Assembly: GCA_902786595.1 (NCBI GenBank)
Contig: CADADB010000007.1
Location: forward strand, 68,536-132,535
DNA from: an uncultured Bacteroidota bacterium
GTDB lineage: Bacteria; Bacteroidota; Bacteroidia; Bacteroidales; WCHB1-69
Length of the DNA stretch: 64,000 nucleotides
Reading direction: 5' to 3'
A program made the translations under genes and the position numbers. The notes below the pieces were generated by a model that saw only the letters and a list, made by a program, of their open reading frames with translations, did not search any database and was not told the DNA's origin. Positions 36,356 through 45,352 of this stretch are shown piece after piece; the first letter of the stretch is position 1, and every line of letters begins with the position of its first letter.

Positions 36356-38866
36356 ATGGATATCAAATATTCCGAAGAGATGAACTATATTTTGGCTGAA
36401 GCTCATGAATTAGCCAAAACATATCATTCTCAACAGATTGGTTTAGAACACCTTATGGCATGCTTACTCCGTTATCCCGGGGAAAGTGTCACTAAAAAAA
36501 TATTTTCCGTCTTTCAAATCGACCTTGACGGGTTACGCACCCGTCTGGAACAAATGCTGGAGATGCCTGACAGCCAAGCCGACAATCCTGCGGAGAAAAT
36601 CCCCATGAGCGTACAAGCCCAAGGACGCTTGCACTTGTCGTTTCTGTTCTCCAAGCAATATCGTAGCGAGGCAGTGGAATCCTACCACCTTGTCCTCGCC
36701 ATTCTGAAGCCCGCGCAGCTTGACAGCCAGAATACCATCAAGATGCTGTTAGGACAAGCAGGCATCACTTTTGAGACATTTGAGGACGAACTGCGTCACG
36801 AGCTTCACCTCTCCGAATCTGTGGCCACCGCCGGACAGTTTCACGAAGAAGATGACGAGAATGAACGCCGTACCGTCAGAAAAGGCAAGGACAGCGGTAA
36901 ATCGGCCACCCCGATGCTCGACAGTTTCGGCAAGGACCTCACCAAGATGGCCGCTGAAGGTAAAATCGACCCTGTGGTGGGCCGCCAGAAAGAGTTGGAG
37001 CGCATCGCCCAGATTCTCTGCCGCAGAAAGAAAAACAACCCCGTGCTCATCGGTGAGCCGGGCGTCGGAAAATCTGCTCTCGCAGAGGGCCTTGCCCTGC
37101 AAATCTCGTCTGGGCACGTGTCGCGCACGCTCCTCCACAAGCGCATTGTCAGTCTTGACATGGCCGGCCTTGTGGCGGGCACCAAATACCGCGGCCAGTT
37201 CGAGGAACGCGTGAAAACCATCCTGGAGGAATTGGAGAAGAACACCGATGTCATCCTCTTCATTGACGAGCTGCACACGATGGTGGGCGCCGGCAATGCT
37301 CCCGGCAGCATGGACGCCTCCAACCTCTTCAAGCCCGCCCTTGCACGCGGCGAGCTGCAATGTATCGGCGCCACCACCCTCGACGAATACCGCGAACACA
37401 TCGAGAAAGACGGTGCCCTTGAGCGCCGCTTCCAGAAGATCATTCTCGAACCTGCCACCCCGGAAGAGACGTTAGACATCCTCAACAACATCAAGGACAA
37501 ATACGAAGACCACCATGCGGTGAGATACAATGACGACGCCATCAAAGCTTGTGTCGCTATGTCAAATCGCTATATCTCAGATCGTTGTCTCCCCGACAAA
37601 GCCATCGACGTGATGGACGAGGCAGGAGCACGCCTCCACATCCAGAACATCCATGTGCCGGAAGAGCTCGTGGCCGCCGAGACCGCCATCGCGGAGCAAG
37701 AAAAGCTGAAAGAGGAGGCCATCCGAAACCAGCAGTACAACGAAGCCGCCAAATATCGCGACCAGATCAAAATGCTGGAAGAGCAACGCCAGCTAATCCA
37801 AAAAACGTGGGAGAACAGCGTGAACGAAAACCGTCCTGATGTCACGGAAGACACTGTGGCAGAAGTCATTGCCATGATGACGGGTGTTCCCGTGCAGCGC
37901 ATCGCCAAGAACGAAGGCGAACGGCTGATGCAGATGGCCACCGAGTTGCAGGGTGTGGTCATCGGGCAGGACGAGTCGGTGGTGAAGGTTGCGAAGGCCA
38001 TCCGCCGCAACCGCGCCGGTCTGAAAGACCCCAACAAGCCCATCGGTACCTTCATCTTCCTCGGACCCACGGGTGTCGGCAAAACCTACTTGGCGAAAGT
38101 ATTAGCCGAGTATCTGTTTGATTCCCAGGATTCCATCATCCGCATTGACATGAGCGAATATATGGAGAAGCACACGGTTTCCCGTCTCATCGGTGCACCT
38201 CCGGGCTACGTCGGCTACGAAGAGGGCGGTCAGCTCACCGAGAAGGTGCGCCGCAAACCCTACTCCATCGTGCTGCTTGACGAAATCGAGAAAGCGCATC
38301 ACGATGTCTATAATGTTCTGCTGCAAGTGTTTGACGAAGGTCAGCTCACCGATGGCATGGGCCGGAAAGTCGATTTCAAGAACACCATCATCATTATGAC
38401 CTCCAACGTGGGCACCCGCGAGCTCAAGGACTTCGGCACCGGCATGGGCTTCAGCACTGACGCCACCAAGGCGGCGGAGCAAAAAGTGGCGCAAGGCATC
38501 CTCGAAAAGGCACTCAAAGCCACCTTCGCCCCCGAATTCCTCAACCGTGTGGATGATGTCATCTACTTCAACAGTCTCGATAAAGAGGACATTGGCAAGA
38601 TCATTGACATCGAACTCAAGAAGGTGCTGCAGCGCGTGAAAGATCTCAACGTGGAGATTAGCGTCACCGAGAAGGCGAAGAACTTCCTAGTCGATAACGG
38701 TTGGGATGCCAACTACGGCGCACGCCCGCTCAAACGCACCATCCAGAAATACGTCGAAGACGTCCTCGCCGAGGAGATTCTCAACATGACCCTCACTTCT
38801 GGCGACTCCGTCCAACTCGACTACGACGATCTGAAAGAGGAAATGCTCGTTTCACACCAAAGTTAA
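36356..38866 (+). CDS. clpC: ATP-dependent Clp protease ATPase subunit ClpC
   Basis: 836 residues. A Clp N-domain (1-150) contains [23 protein letters not shown]+ module 1 has [15 protein letters not shown] and [17 protein letters not shown]. A middle UVR/coiled segment ([18 protein letters not shown], about 460) marks ClpC rather than ClpA or ClpB. Module 2 has [40 protein letters not shown]-type sequence and [14 protein letters not shown]. It unfolds substrates for ClpP, which is not in this window. No clear IGL/IGF ClpP loop was checked. Followed by kdsC after 44 bases containing a heptamer array. Confidence 0.95.
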   Translation: [836 protein letters not shown]

Positions 38867-38876
38867 TCACCCACCA

Positions 38877-38904
38877 TTGCCTATTGCCTGTTGCCTTTTG
38901 CCTA
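38877..38904 (+). repeat. Heptanucleotide array TTGCCTA, 4 units
   Basis: TTGCCTA, TTGCCTG, TTGCCTT, TTGCCTA in the gap between clpC and kdsC, ending six bases before the kdsC ATG. Confidence 0.8.
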
Positions 38905-38910
38905 AAAATT

Positions 38911-39432
38911 ATGAAGAACTATAAAGAGAAACTGAACAAAATACGCGCCTTCATTCTGGACTTTGACGGGGTGCTGTCGAACGGGATGGTCTATGTGACG
39001 GCCGACGGCGAACAGGTGCGTGCCACGAATGTCAAAGACGGCTATGCGCTGCATTACGCCCTCAAGAAAGGGTACAAGGTGGTTGTCATTTCCGGCGGCT
39101 ATGCCGAATCCATGAAGCTGCGATTCAGAGATTTCCACGGCATGGAATTTTTCCTGCATATCAGCGACAAGATCAAAGTCTTCAACGAGTACCTCGCCAA
39201 CAACGGCCTTAAGCCCGAGGAAGTACTGGTGATGGGCGATGACATCCCCGACTACCCGATGATGAAGCTGGCCGGTGTGAAATGCTGTCCGGCAAACGCC
39301 GCCATCGAAATACAGGAACTGGCCGACTACATCTCCATCCGCAACGGCGGCGACGGTGCGGTCCGCGACGTCATCGAACAAACGATGCGCCTGCAAGGCA
39401 CCTGGTTCAACGAAGACGCACATATCTGGTAA
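38911..39432 (+). CDS. kdsC: 3-deoxy-D-manno-octulosonate 8-phosphate phosphatase
   Basis: 173 residues of the HAD type C0 (capless, tetrameric) family: FILDFDGVLSNG (nucleophile Asp), VVVISGGYAESMKLRF (motif II), KPEEVLVMGDDIPDYPMMKLAG (motif IV) and the C-terminal NGGDGAVRDVIEQTM tail that closes the neighbour's active site. Releases phosphate from Kdo8P in lipopolysaccharide core synthesis. The start MKNYKEK is used because earlier in-frame codons lie inside clpC. The next gene starts two bases after its stop. Confidence 0.93.
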   Translation: MKNYKEKLNKIRAFILDFDGVLSNGMVYVTADGEQVRATNVKDGYALHYALKKGYKVVVISGGYAESMKLRFRDFHGMEFFLHISDKIKVFNEYLANNGLKPEEVLVMGDDIPDYPMMKLAGVKCCPANAAIEIQELADYISIRNGGDGAVRDVIEQTMRLQGTWFNEDAHIW

Positions 39433-39434
39433 TA

Positions 39435-40319
39435 ATGTTATACACCATCATCTTCAGCATCATCGGTCTCGCCATGGGCGGGCTTGGCGGAGCTTTCGGG
39501 GGATTCCTGATCGGCTCCCTGTTCGACAGCATCCGCAACCGGCGCAGGGCGCAAAGAGCGCAGGAGGAGTTCAACGAGAGCCGTCAGCAGTATTACAACA
39601 ATCCGGAACAATTTGAAGAGCAGTTGCTTACACTTATCGGGTACGTTGCCAAGGCCGACAACAACCGCCTGCTCCAATCCGAACTAAACTATTGCAAGCA
39701 ATATTTCCAGAGAACGTTCCCGCACAGCGACATCTCGCAACTGATGCTCAAGTTCCGCGACATCCTGAATGCCGACGACACCGACAGTGCATGCCAGAAT
39801 GCCTGCGAAAAGATCCGCCAGTATGCCACCATCCATGAGAAAATGGCTATCCTGCAGTGTCTCTTCGGTTTCGCCACCGCCGACGGGAACGCCCACCAAC
39901 AGGAGCTGGAAGCCATCCGCAGGATTTCCGGCTGGTGCGGTGTGGACAATGTCACCTACGAAGCCCTCAAGATGATGTATGTCAGCTTCTCCGCAGGGAG
40001 CAGCTATGGCGGAGGATACTCCGGCGGCTATGGTGGCGGGTATTCGGGCGGCTACGGAGGAGGTTACTACGACCAGTCAGGAGGCAGCACCTACACCCCG
40101 CGTTCCGGTCCGAGCTTAGACGATTGCTACAAGATTCTGGAAGTCTCCCCTGACGCCACCGACGAAGAGGTGAAGAAGGCCTACCGAGTGGCGGCCATGA
40201 AGCACCATCCCGACAAGGTGAGCCACCTCGGCGAAGATGTCCGCAAGAAAGCCGAAGAGAAATTCGCTAAGGTCAACGAAGCGTATGACAAGATCAAGGC
40301 AGCACGAGGGATGAAGTAA
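39435..40319 (+). CDS. DjlA-like TerB/DnaJ co-chaperone
   Basis: 294 residues in three parts. An N-terminal glycine-rich membrane segment (FSIIGLAMGGLGGAFGGFLIG) is followed by a TerB-like helical domain (about 50-180: EQLLTLIGYVAKADNNRL, ILQCLFGFATADGNAHQQE) and a C-terminal J domain (DDCYKILEVSPDATDEEVKKAY, with the HPD motif in HHPDKV). These parts match DjlA-type co-chaperones. The linker at about 193-215 is almost pure Gly/Tyr/Ser (GGGYSGG repeats). It would recruit a DnaK to the membrane. Two bases after kdsC, so probably co-expressed. Confidence 0.88.
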   Translation: MLYTIIFSIIGLAMGGLGGAFGGFLIGSLFDSIRNRRRAQRAQEEFNESRQQYYNNPEQFEEQLLTLIGYVAKADNNRLLQSELNYCKQYFQRTFPHSDISQLMLKFRDILNADDTDSACQNACEKIRQYATIHEKMAILQCLFGFATADGNAHQQELEAIRRISGWCGVDNVTYEALKMMYVSFSAGSSYGGGYSGGYGGGYSGGYGGGYYDQSGGSTYTPRSGPSLDDCYKILEVSPDATDEEVKKAYRVAAMKHHPDKVSHLGEDVRKKAEEKFAKVNEAYDKIKAARGMK

Positions 40320-40366
40320 TTCAGAATTCAGAATTCAGAATTCAGAATGCATAATGCATAATCAAT
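40318..40366 (+). repeat. Heptanucleotide array AATTCAG/AATGCAT, 7 units, filling the gap exactly
   Basis: Seven contiguous units (AATTCAG x4, AATGCAT x2, AATCAAT) begin inside the TAA of the DjlA-like gene and end on the base before the ATG of the response-regulator gene. Confidence 0.9.
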
Positions 40367-41701
40367 ATGAAAAAGGACAATATCCTTATCGTTGATGACA
40401 ACGCGGGCATCCGAACCACGTTACAGATTCTGCTGGACGGGAAATGCGCGGCCGTGGAGACTATTGCTTCCCCGAAAGTACTCGTCAGCACAGTGCAGCG
40501 TTTCCGCCCCGATGTGATCCTGCTCGACATGAACTTCGAGTCCGACATCAACACCGGCAACGAAGGATTGTACTGGCTCGCCGAGCTGAAGCGGCAATTC
40601 CCTGACATTGTGGTGATTCTGATGACTGCCTACGCCGACATCGCCCTTGCAGTGGAAGGCATGAAGCGCGGGGCCTTCGATTTCATCGTGAAACCCTGGG
40701 ACAACGACAAGCTGATGGAGACTCTTGAAGCCGCCAGCCAACAACGCAAAGGCAAGGTTCCTTCCCAGCAGTCCGACACCGCGATGCCCATGCTGTGGGG
40801 AGATTCCCCGAAAATGACCGATCTTCGCCGCATGACGGAAAAAATCGCCCCGACAGAGGCCACCGTTCTCATCACCGGCGAGAACGGCACTGGAAAAGAC
40901 ATGTTAGCGAACGAAATACACCGACTATCCGCACGCGCTGGAAAACCCATGGTGAGTGTCGATATCGGTTCCTTATCGGAGACCCTTTTCGAAAGCGAGC
41001 TATTCGGACATGTCAAAGGGGCTTTTACCGACGCCCGCACCGACCATACGGGCAAATTTGAGCTGGCCAACGGCACCACCCTCTTCTTGGATGAAATCGG
41101 TAACATCCCGTTGAACCTGCAAGCCAAGCTGTTACGTGTCTTGCAGAACCGTTGTGTCACCAAAGTCGGCGACACCAAGTCCGTGCCCATTGACATCCGG
41201 CTCATCTGCGCCACGAACCGCGACCTGCCCGCCATGGTGCGCGAAGGCCGTTTCCGCGAAGACCTCTACTACCGCATCAACACCGTGACCCTCCAACTGC
41301 CGCCGCTACGTGAGCGAACTGACGAAATTGCCGCATTAGCCAACTCATTCACAATTCGTTACGCCAAGAAATACCGCCGCAATGTAACCGGCATCTCCGA
41401 TGAGGCGATTGCGCTGTTGAGTCACTGCCGCTGGCCGGGCAACGTGCGCGAATTGCAAAACTGCATTGAAAAGGCCGTCATCTTGGCGGACAACACCATT
41501 CTTCAACCCGAAGACCTGCAAATTGATAAATCCGCATTAAACACCAGCACCTCTTCTGTTGCGGAAACATTAGAAGATGCCGAAGAACAGGTCATCCGCA
41601 ACGCCGTGAAAAAGTACAACGGCAATCTCTCTTTGGTAGCCAAAGCATTGAACATCAGCCGTCCCACATTATACAATCGGTTGAAAAAATACGGAATATG
41701 A
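40367..41701 (+). CDS. Sigma-54-dependent response regulator (NtrC family)
   Basis: 444 residues. Receiver domain 1-120 (ILIVDDNAGIR, phospho-acceptor Asp in VILLDMNFES, Lys in VKPWDN). AAA+ domain 140-370 with Walker A GENGTGKD, the sigma-54 contact loop as GAFTDA (consensus GAFTGA), Walker B GTTLFLDEIGN and CRWPGNVRELQN. C-terminal Fis-type helix-turn-helix (LSLVAKALNISRPTLYNRL). Activates RpoN promoters from upstream sites. Its gene overlaps the kinase gene (ATGA). Likely targets are the two UAS arrays in front of tolC and the first permease. Confidence 0.95.
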   Translation: MKKDNILIVDDNAGIRTTLQILLDGKCAAVETIASPKVLVSTVQRFRPDVILLDMNFESDINTGNEGLYWLAELKRQFPDIVVILMTAYADIALAVEGMKRGAFDFIVKPWDNDKLMETLEAASQQRKGKVPSQQSDTAMPMLWGDSPKMTDLRRMTEKIAPTEATVLITGENGTGKDMLANEIHRLSARAGKPMVSVDIGSLSETLFESELFGHVKGAFTDARTDHTGKFELANGTTLFLDEIGNIPLNLQAKLLRVLQNRCVTKVGDTKSVPIDIRLICATNRDLPAMVREGRFREDLYYRINTVTLQLPPLRERTDEIAALANSFTIRYAKKYRRNVTGISDEAIALLSHCRWPGNVRELQNCIEKAVILADNTILQPEDLQIDKSALNTSTSSVAETLEDAEEQVIRNAVKKYNGNLSLVAKALNISRPTLYNRLKKYGI

Positions 41702-42555
41702 GTACATGGCTATGGATAGTCCTCTTGTTGGTAACCTCACTGGTCGCCATTACCGCGACCGCATGGTGGGTCAACAAGCGCAACCGTGAAAAGGTGGCCT
41801 ACATGATGGACACCCTGGAAGACGGCGAGTCCAATTTCCGTTTCCGGAACGACTCTGCCATGAACCGCGAACTCAACCGGATTCGTGACATCATGGAACG
41901 CCAAAGCCGTAAGAACGAGGAAGTTTCATGGAAAAAACTGTTCCGGGTCATCACGCACGAAATCATGAACACCGTCACCCCGATTGCCGCCCTCAGCGAT
42001 GCCCTCTCCAAAGACAATCAGCTGGACGTGAAAGCCGGCCTCAAAACGATTTCCTCCTCATCCAAAGAGTTGATCCGATTCGTGGAATCATACCGCAACT
42101 TCACCAAAGCGGTACCGCCGGTCTTCAAAGCCGTGATGGTCGATAATCTGGTGGAGAATGCCATCCGGCTGAACAAAACCCGGACACAGGAAAAAGGGGT
42201 AACGCTGACTTATCAGGCCAAAACACCAAACCTATTGCTATACGTCGATGAAGGGCAGATTATGCATATCTTCAACAACCTGATAAAGAATGCGATAGAA
42301 GCAGGAGCCACGGCCATTACCATTTCCGCATACATGGACAAAGAGGATCGGACCATCATCAGTGTCAGCAACAACGGACAAGCAATTCCGTTGCACAAGA
42401 CGGAGGAGATTTTCGTGCCGTTTTTCACCACAAAGCCGCAGGGAACGGGAGTTGGACTGAGCTTGTCACGCCGCATCATGTCCGCCCATCACGGTACCCT
42501 CACACTCGTCCAAAGCGACGCCACCCAGACGATTTTCGCAATGGTGTTCGCTTGA
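41698..42555 (+). CDS. Short sensor histidine kinase, partner of the NtrC-type regulator
   Basis: 285 residues: a single N-terminal membrane helix (TWLWIVLLLVTSLVAITATAWWV), a linker of about 55 residues, then the phospho-acceptor His in RVITHEIMNTVTPIAAL and a GHKL ATPase domain (NNLIKNAIEAG N box, ISVSNNGQAI, GTGVGLSLSRRIM G2 box). There is no periplasmic or PAS sensor domain, which is short for this family, so it must sense through the helix, the linker or a partner protein. The 4-base overlap with the regulator gene makes them an obvious pair. Confidence 0.92.
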   Translation: MSTWLWIVLLLVTSLVAITATAWWVNKRNREKVAYMMDTLEDGESNFRFRNDSAMNRELNRIRDIMERQSRKNEEVSWKKLFRVITHEIMNTVTPIAALSDALSKDNQLDVKAGLKTISSSSKELIRFVESYRNFTKAVPPVFKAVMVDNLVENAIRLNKTRTQEKGVTLTYQAKTPNLLLYVDEGQIMHIFNNLIKNAIEAGATAITISAYMDKEDRTIISVSNNGQAIPLHKTEEIFVPFFTTKPQGTGVGLSLSRRIMSAHHGTLTLVQSDATQTIFAMVFA

Positions 42556-42557
42556 TT

Positions 42558-42607
42558 TGTAAAATCCACTTACACCTGCTGTAAGATTTTCTTACACTAT
42601 TTGTAAA
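42558..42607 (+). promoter_or_regulatory. Upstream activating array for tolC, 11-bp-spaced half-sites
   Basis: Half-sites TGTAAA (42558), CTTACA (42569), TGTAAG (42580), CTTACA (42591) and TGTAAA (42602) alternate in orientation at exactly 11-bp spacing. The core 42569-42585, CTTACA-CCTGC-TGTAAG, recurs unchanged at 45627. Suited to an NtrC-type dimer on one DNA face. Confidence 0.8.
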
Positions 42608-42649
42608 CCGTAATGTGCTGACTGTCTAACAACCAGCGCATTACGGTTT

Positions 42650-42665
42650 TGGCATTCTTTTGGCA
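42650..42665 (+). promoter_or_regulatory. Sigma-54 -24/-12 promoter for tolC
   Basis: TGGCATTCTTTTGGCA matches TGGCAC-N5-TTGCA with the GG and GC pairs at the right spacing (two mismatches). It lies 74 bases downstream of the UAS palindrome centre and 66 bases before the tolC ATG. Confidence 0.75.
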
Positions 42666-42681
42666 TGTTCTTTTCGGAATT

Positions 42682-42709
42682 GTAGAGACGCGCCATGGCA
42701 CGATTCTAC
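42682..42709 (+). repeat. 28-bp palindromic repeat, copy 3, in the tolC leader
   Basis: Left arm GTAGAGACG intact, right arm CGATTCTAC with two changes, centre CGCCATGGCA. It lies between the sigma-54 promoter and the tolC start, so it would form a hairpin in the mRNA leader. Confidence 0.75.
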
Positions 42710-42730
42710 AACGTCAAAAAACGGAAAAAC

Positions 42731-44068
42731 ATGTCAAGAAGAACGACCATAGCCCTATTGATGACACTCTTGTGCGGGACGGCGTACGCGCAGGACACGG
42801 CGGTGATGACCCTGCGCGATTGCATCCATTACGCGCTGTCGCATTCTGCGGAGATGCGCGTGCAGCAGGCCGACCTCGGTGACGCGCAGTTAGCCCGCCG
42901 CAACGCTATCCTCAACGCCTTCACCCCGGTGATCAGCGGCGATGTTTACGCTTACTCCAACTTCGGCCGCTCCATCGACCCCGAGACGAACACCTACAGC
43001 ACCACCACCTCCTTCCACAATGGTTACGGTGTCTCTGCCGGCATCACCCTCTTCAACGGATTCAGAGCAGTCAACAACTTGAAAATCACGAAACTGGCGG
43101 AGGCGACGGGCGTGACGAAAATCCAGCAGAGCGAAGACCGGATCCGCCTCGCCACGATGGAGGCCTACTGCAATGTGCTCTATTACACGGAGTTGCTGAA
43201 AACGCTACAATCGCAAACGGAGACAGCCGAGGCGGCCTTGCGGCTCGCGCAACGGCAGAAGGAGTTGGGACAGAAATCGCCGGCGGATGTGCTGCAAATG
43301 GAGGCAGACCTCTCCGACCGCAGGTACAGATTCATCGTCTGTGAAAACCAACTTCAGAACGCCTATATCACGTTGAAAGACATTATGTTATATCCGACAG
43401 AACAGCCGTTCTCCGTCACGGATGTGGAAACGGATACGGTGCTGTCGGATGCGGTACGTGCAATGGAGGTGGATCGGGCGGCGGAGCGTCTGCCGGCCGT
43501 AATCATAGCCGAAAATGAGCGGCAGACCGCCCGCCTCGCCCTCAAAACCGCGAAGTGGCAGCTGCTACCGTCGCTGTCGCTGTACGGTGGCTGGTCCTCG
43601 ACCTACTTCACCTACCCGGGGCGTGCTGACTACGTGCCCGTTCCCTACTGGAGGCAACTCTCCGACAACGGCGGCGAGTACATGCAGTTGTCGCTGAGCA
43701 TCCCGATTTACGACCGGCTGTCGCGGCAAACGGAAATCGCGCGTCGGCGCAACGACTGCGACCGTGCGGAAACTCGATACGCACAGGCCCGGCAGACCGT
43801 GGAGGCCGAGATCCACCGCGCTCTCGCCGACCGCGACGGGGCCGCCGCCGCCCTCCGTCAGGCCGAGCAGCAGGCCGCCCTCCAGCAACAGCTCTACGTA
43901 CTGAGTGCCAGACAGTTCGAGCAGGGCCTCATCTCCGCCCTCGACTACCGGACCGTCGCCGACAACCACCTGAACGCCACCGCCGAACTTCTCAACGCGA
44001 GGTTGCAGCTGTTTCTGAAAACGTGGGTGGTGAGGTATTACGCTGGTATCAGCTTCAATAACCTATAA
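42731..44068 (+). CDS. TolC-family outer-membrane efflux protein
   Basis: 445 residues with a signal peptide (MSRRTTIALLMTLLCGTAYAQ). Two repeated halves of the OEP family, each with long helices (TLRDCIHYALSHSAEMRVQQ; LRLAQRQKELGQKSPADVLQ; second half QARQTVEAEIHRALADRDGA and ARQFEQGLISALDYRTV). Forms a trimeric outer-membrane exit duct with the HlyD-type adaptor encoded next. The start after KKRKN is chosen for its signal peptide. The C-terminal S-F-N-N-L and stop come from the heptamer array at 44053. Driven by the sigma-54-type promoter at 42650. Confidence 0.93.
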   Translation: MSRRTTIALLMTLLCGTAYAQDTAVMTLRDCIHYALSHSAEMRVQQADLGDAQLARRNAILNAFTPVISGDVYAYSNFGRSIDPETNTYSTTTSFHNGYGVSAGITLFNGFRAVNNLKITKLAEATGVTKIQQSEDRIRLATMEAYCNVLYYTELLKTLQSQTETAEAALRLAQRQKELGQKSPADVLQMEADLSDRRYRFIVCENQLQNAYITLKDIMLYPTEQPFSVTDVETDTVLSDAVRAMEVDRAAERLPAVIIAENERQTARLALKTAKWQLLPSLSLYGGWSSTYFTYPGRADYVPVPYWRQLSDNGGEYMQLSLSIPIYDRLSRQTEIARRRNDCDRAETRYAQARQTVEAEIHRALADRDGAAAALRQAEQQAALQQQLYVLSARQFEQGLISALDYRTVADNHLNATAELLNARLQLFLKTWVVRYYAGISFNNL

Positions 44069-44087
44069 CCCATAACCAATAACCATT
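44053..44087 (+). repeat. Heptanucleotide array, 5 units, at the tolC stop
   Basis: CTTCAAT, AACCTAT, AACCCAT, AACCAAT, AACCATT. It encodes the last TolC residues and TAA and ends two bases before the HlyD-type gene's ATG. Confidence 0.85.
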
Positions 44088-44089
44088 AA

Positions 44090-45352
44090 ATGGACAGACA
44101 GATAGAACCGACCAAAGGAATCCGCAAACTTTTCACCCGCAAGGCGCTGCCCTACTGGGGCGGGGCACTGCTGCTCGTCTTCATCGGGTGGCTGGCACTG
44201 CGCGACGACGCCAGGAAGTTGCGTGTGGGCGGAGAAGCAATCACCGTCAGCGAAGTGCGATGCGGCGAGTTCAACGACTACATCCGTATCAGCGGGCGCG
44301 TGGTGCCGATGACCACCGTGCAGCTCAGCCCGTTGGAGGGCGGCGTGGTGCAGGCAATCGTCGCGGAGGAGGGCGCGCACGTCCGCGAGGGCGACGTCAT
44401 CCTGATCCTCAGCAACGAGAGTCTCGACATGCAGATTCTCAACGCCGAGGCCGACCTCGCCGAGAAGGAGAACATCCTCCGCAACACGATGATCCAAATG
44501 GAACAGCAGAAACTGAACCTCCAGCAGGAGAAACTGCAGCTCCAGATGGAGGTGCGCCGCAAGAAACGCACCTACGAGTCGCAAAAGTCTCTCTATCAGG
44601 ACAATCTCATCGCAAAGGAGGCGTTTTTGCAGGCCGAAGAGGATTACCAACTGGCCCAAGACCGTCTCAAGCTGGTGGAGAACCGTGCCAAGCAGGACAG
44701 CCTCTACCGGTCGGTGGAGATCCGGCAGATGCGCGAAAGCCTGGAGAACATGCGGCTTAACATGCAGATGATACGCAAACGCAAGGAGAACCTTACCATC
44801 AAGGCCCCGATTGACGGCGAGCTGGGCCTCGTCGATGTGGTGCCCGGACAGTCTGTCGCGACGGGCAGCAAGGTCGGACAGATCAACAATCAGGACAACT
44901 ACAAGATCGAAGCCCTGATTGACGAGCACTACATTGACCGGGTGACAGCGGGGTTGGAGGCCGACTTCGAGCGGCAGGGCGGTAAGTGCAACGTGCTGAT
45001 ACGCAAGGTCTATCCCGAAGTCCGCGACGGCAAGTTCAAGGCCGACTTCAAATTCGCGGACGGCCAACCGGAGCACATCCGCAACGGTCAGACGTTCTAC
45101 CTGAACCTGCAGCTCGGTCAACCGTTGGAGGCGGTGCTCATCCCGCGCGGCGCCTTCTACCAGAAGACCGGCGGCAAGTGGATCTACGTCGTCACGAAGG
45201 ACGGCACCAAAGCCGTGAAGCGCGACATCCGCATCGGTCGCCAGAACCCGCAGTACTACGAGATTTTAGAGGGGTTGGAGTCAGGGGAGAGGGTGATTAC
45301 GTCGTCGTATGACGGGTATGGGGAGGCGGAGGTGTTGGAAATTAAGAATTAA
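44090..45352 (+). CDS. HlyD/MacA-type periplasmic adaptor
   Basis: 420 residues: one N-terminal membrane helix (ALPYWGGALLLVFIGWLAL), a lipoyl half (VQLSPLEGGVVQAIVAEEGAHVREGDVIL), a long coiled coil (about 125-240, rich in Glu, Gln and Leu), the second lipoyl half (LTIKAPIDGELGLVDVVPGQSVATGS), a beta-barrel domain, and a membrane-proximal domain ending GLESGERVI. This is a membrane-fusion protein bridging an ABC exporter to TolC. The final E-I-K-N and stop fall in a heptamer array that begins at 45340. Confidence 0.93.
   Translation: MDRQIEPTKGIRKLFTRKALPYWGGALLLVFIGWLALRDDARKLRVGGEAITVSEVRCGEFNDYIRISGRVVPMTTVQLSPLEGGVVQAIVAEEGAHVREGDVILILSNESLDMQILNAEADLAEKENILRNTMIQMEQQKLNLQQEKLQLQMEVRRKKRTYESQKSLYQDNLIAKEAFLQAEEDYQLAQDRLKLVENRAKQDSLYRSVEIRQMRESLENMRLNMQMIRKRKENLTIKAPIDGELGLVDVVPGQSVATGSKVGQINNQDNYKIEALIDEHYIDRVTAGLEADFERQGGKCNVLIRKVYPEVRDGKFKADFKFADGQPEHIRNGQTFYLNLQLGQPLEAVLIPRGAFYQKTGGKWIYVVTKDGTKAVKRDIRIGRQNPQYYEILEGLESGERVITSSYDGYGEAEVLEIKN

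Noticed and set aside
42556..42730. Search for a tRNA or small RNA gene in the longer gaps
   Set aside because: No cloverleaf or T-loop motif was seen in this or the other gaps longer than 150 bases; the contents are explained by promoters and repeats.
44063..45121. A 352-codon minus-strand frame opposite the HlyD-type gene
   Set aside because: Leu/Val/His-rich shadow frame of a high-GC coiled-coil coding region, with no family motif.
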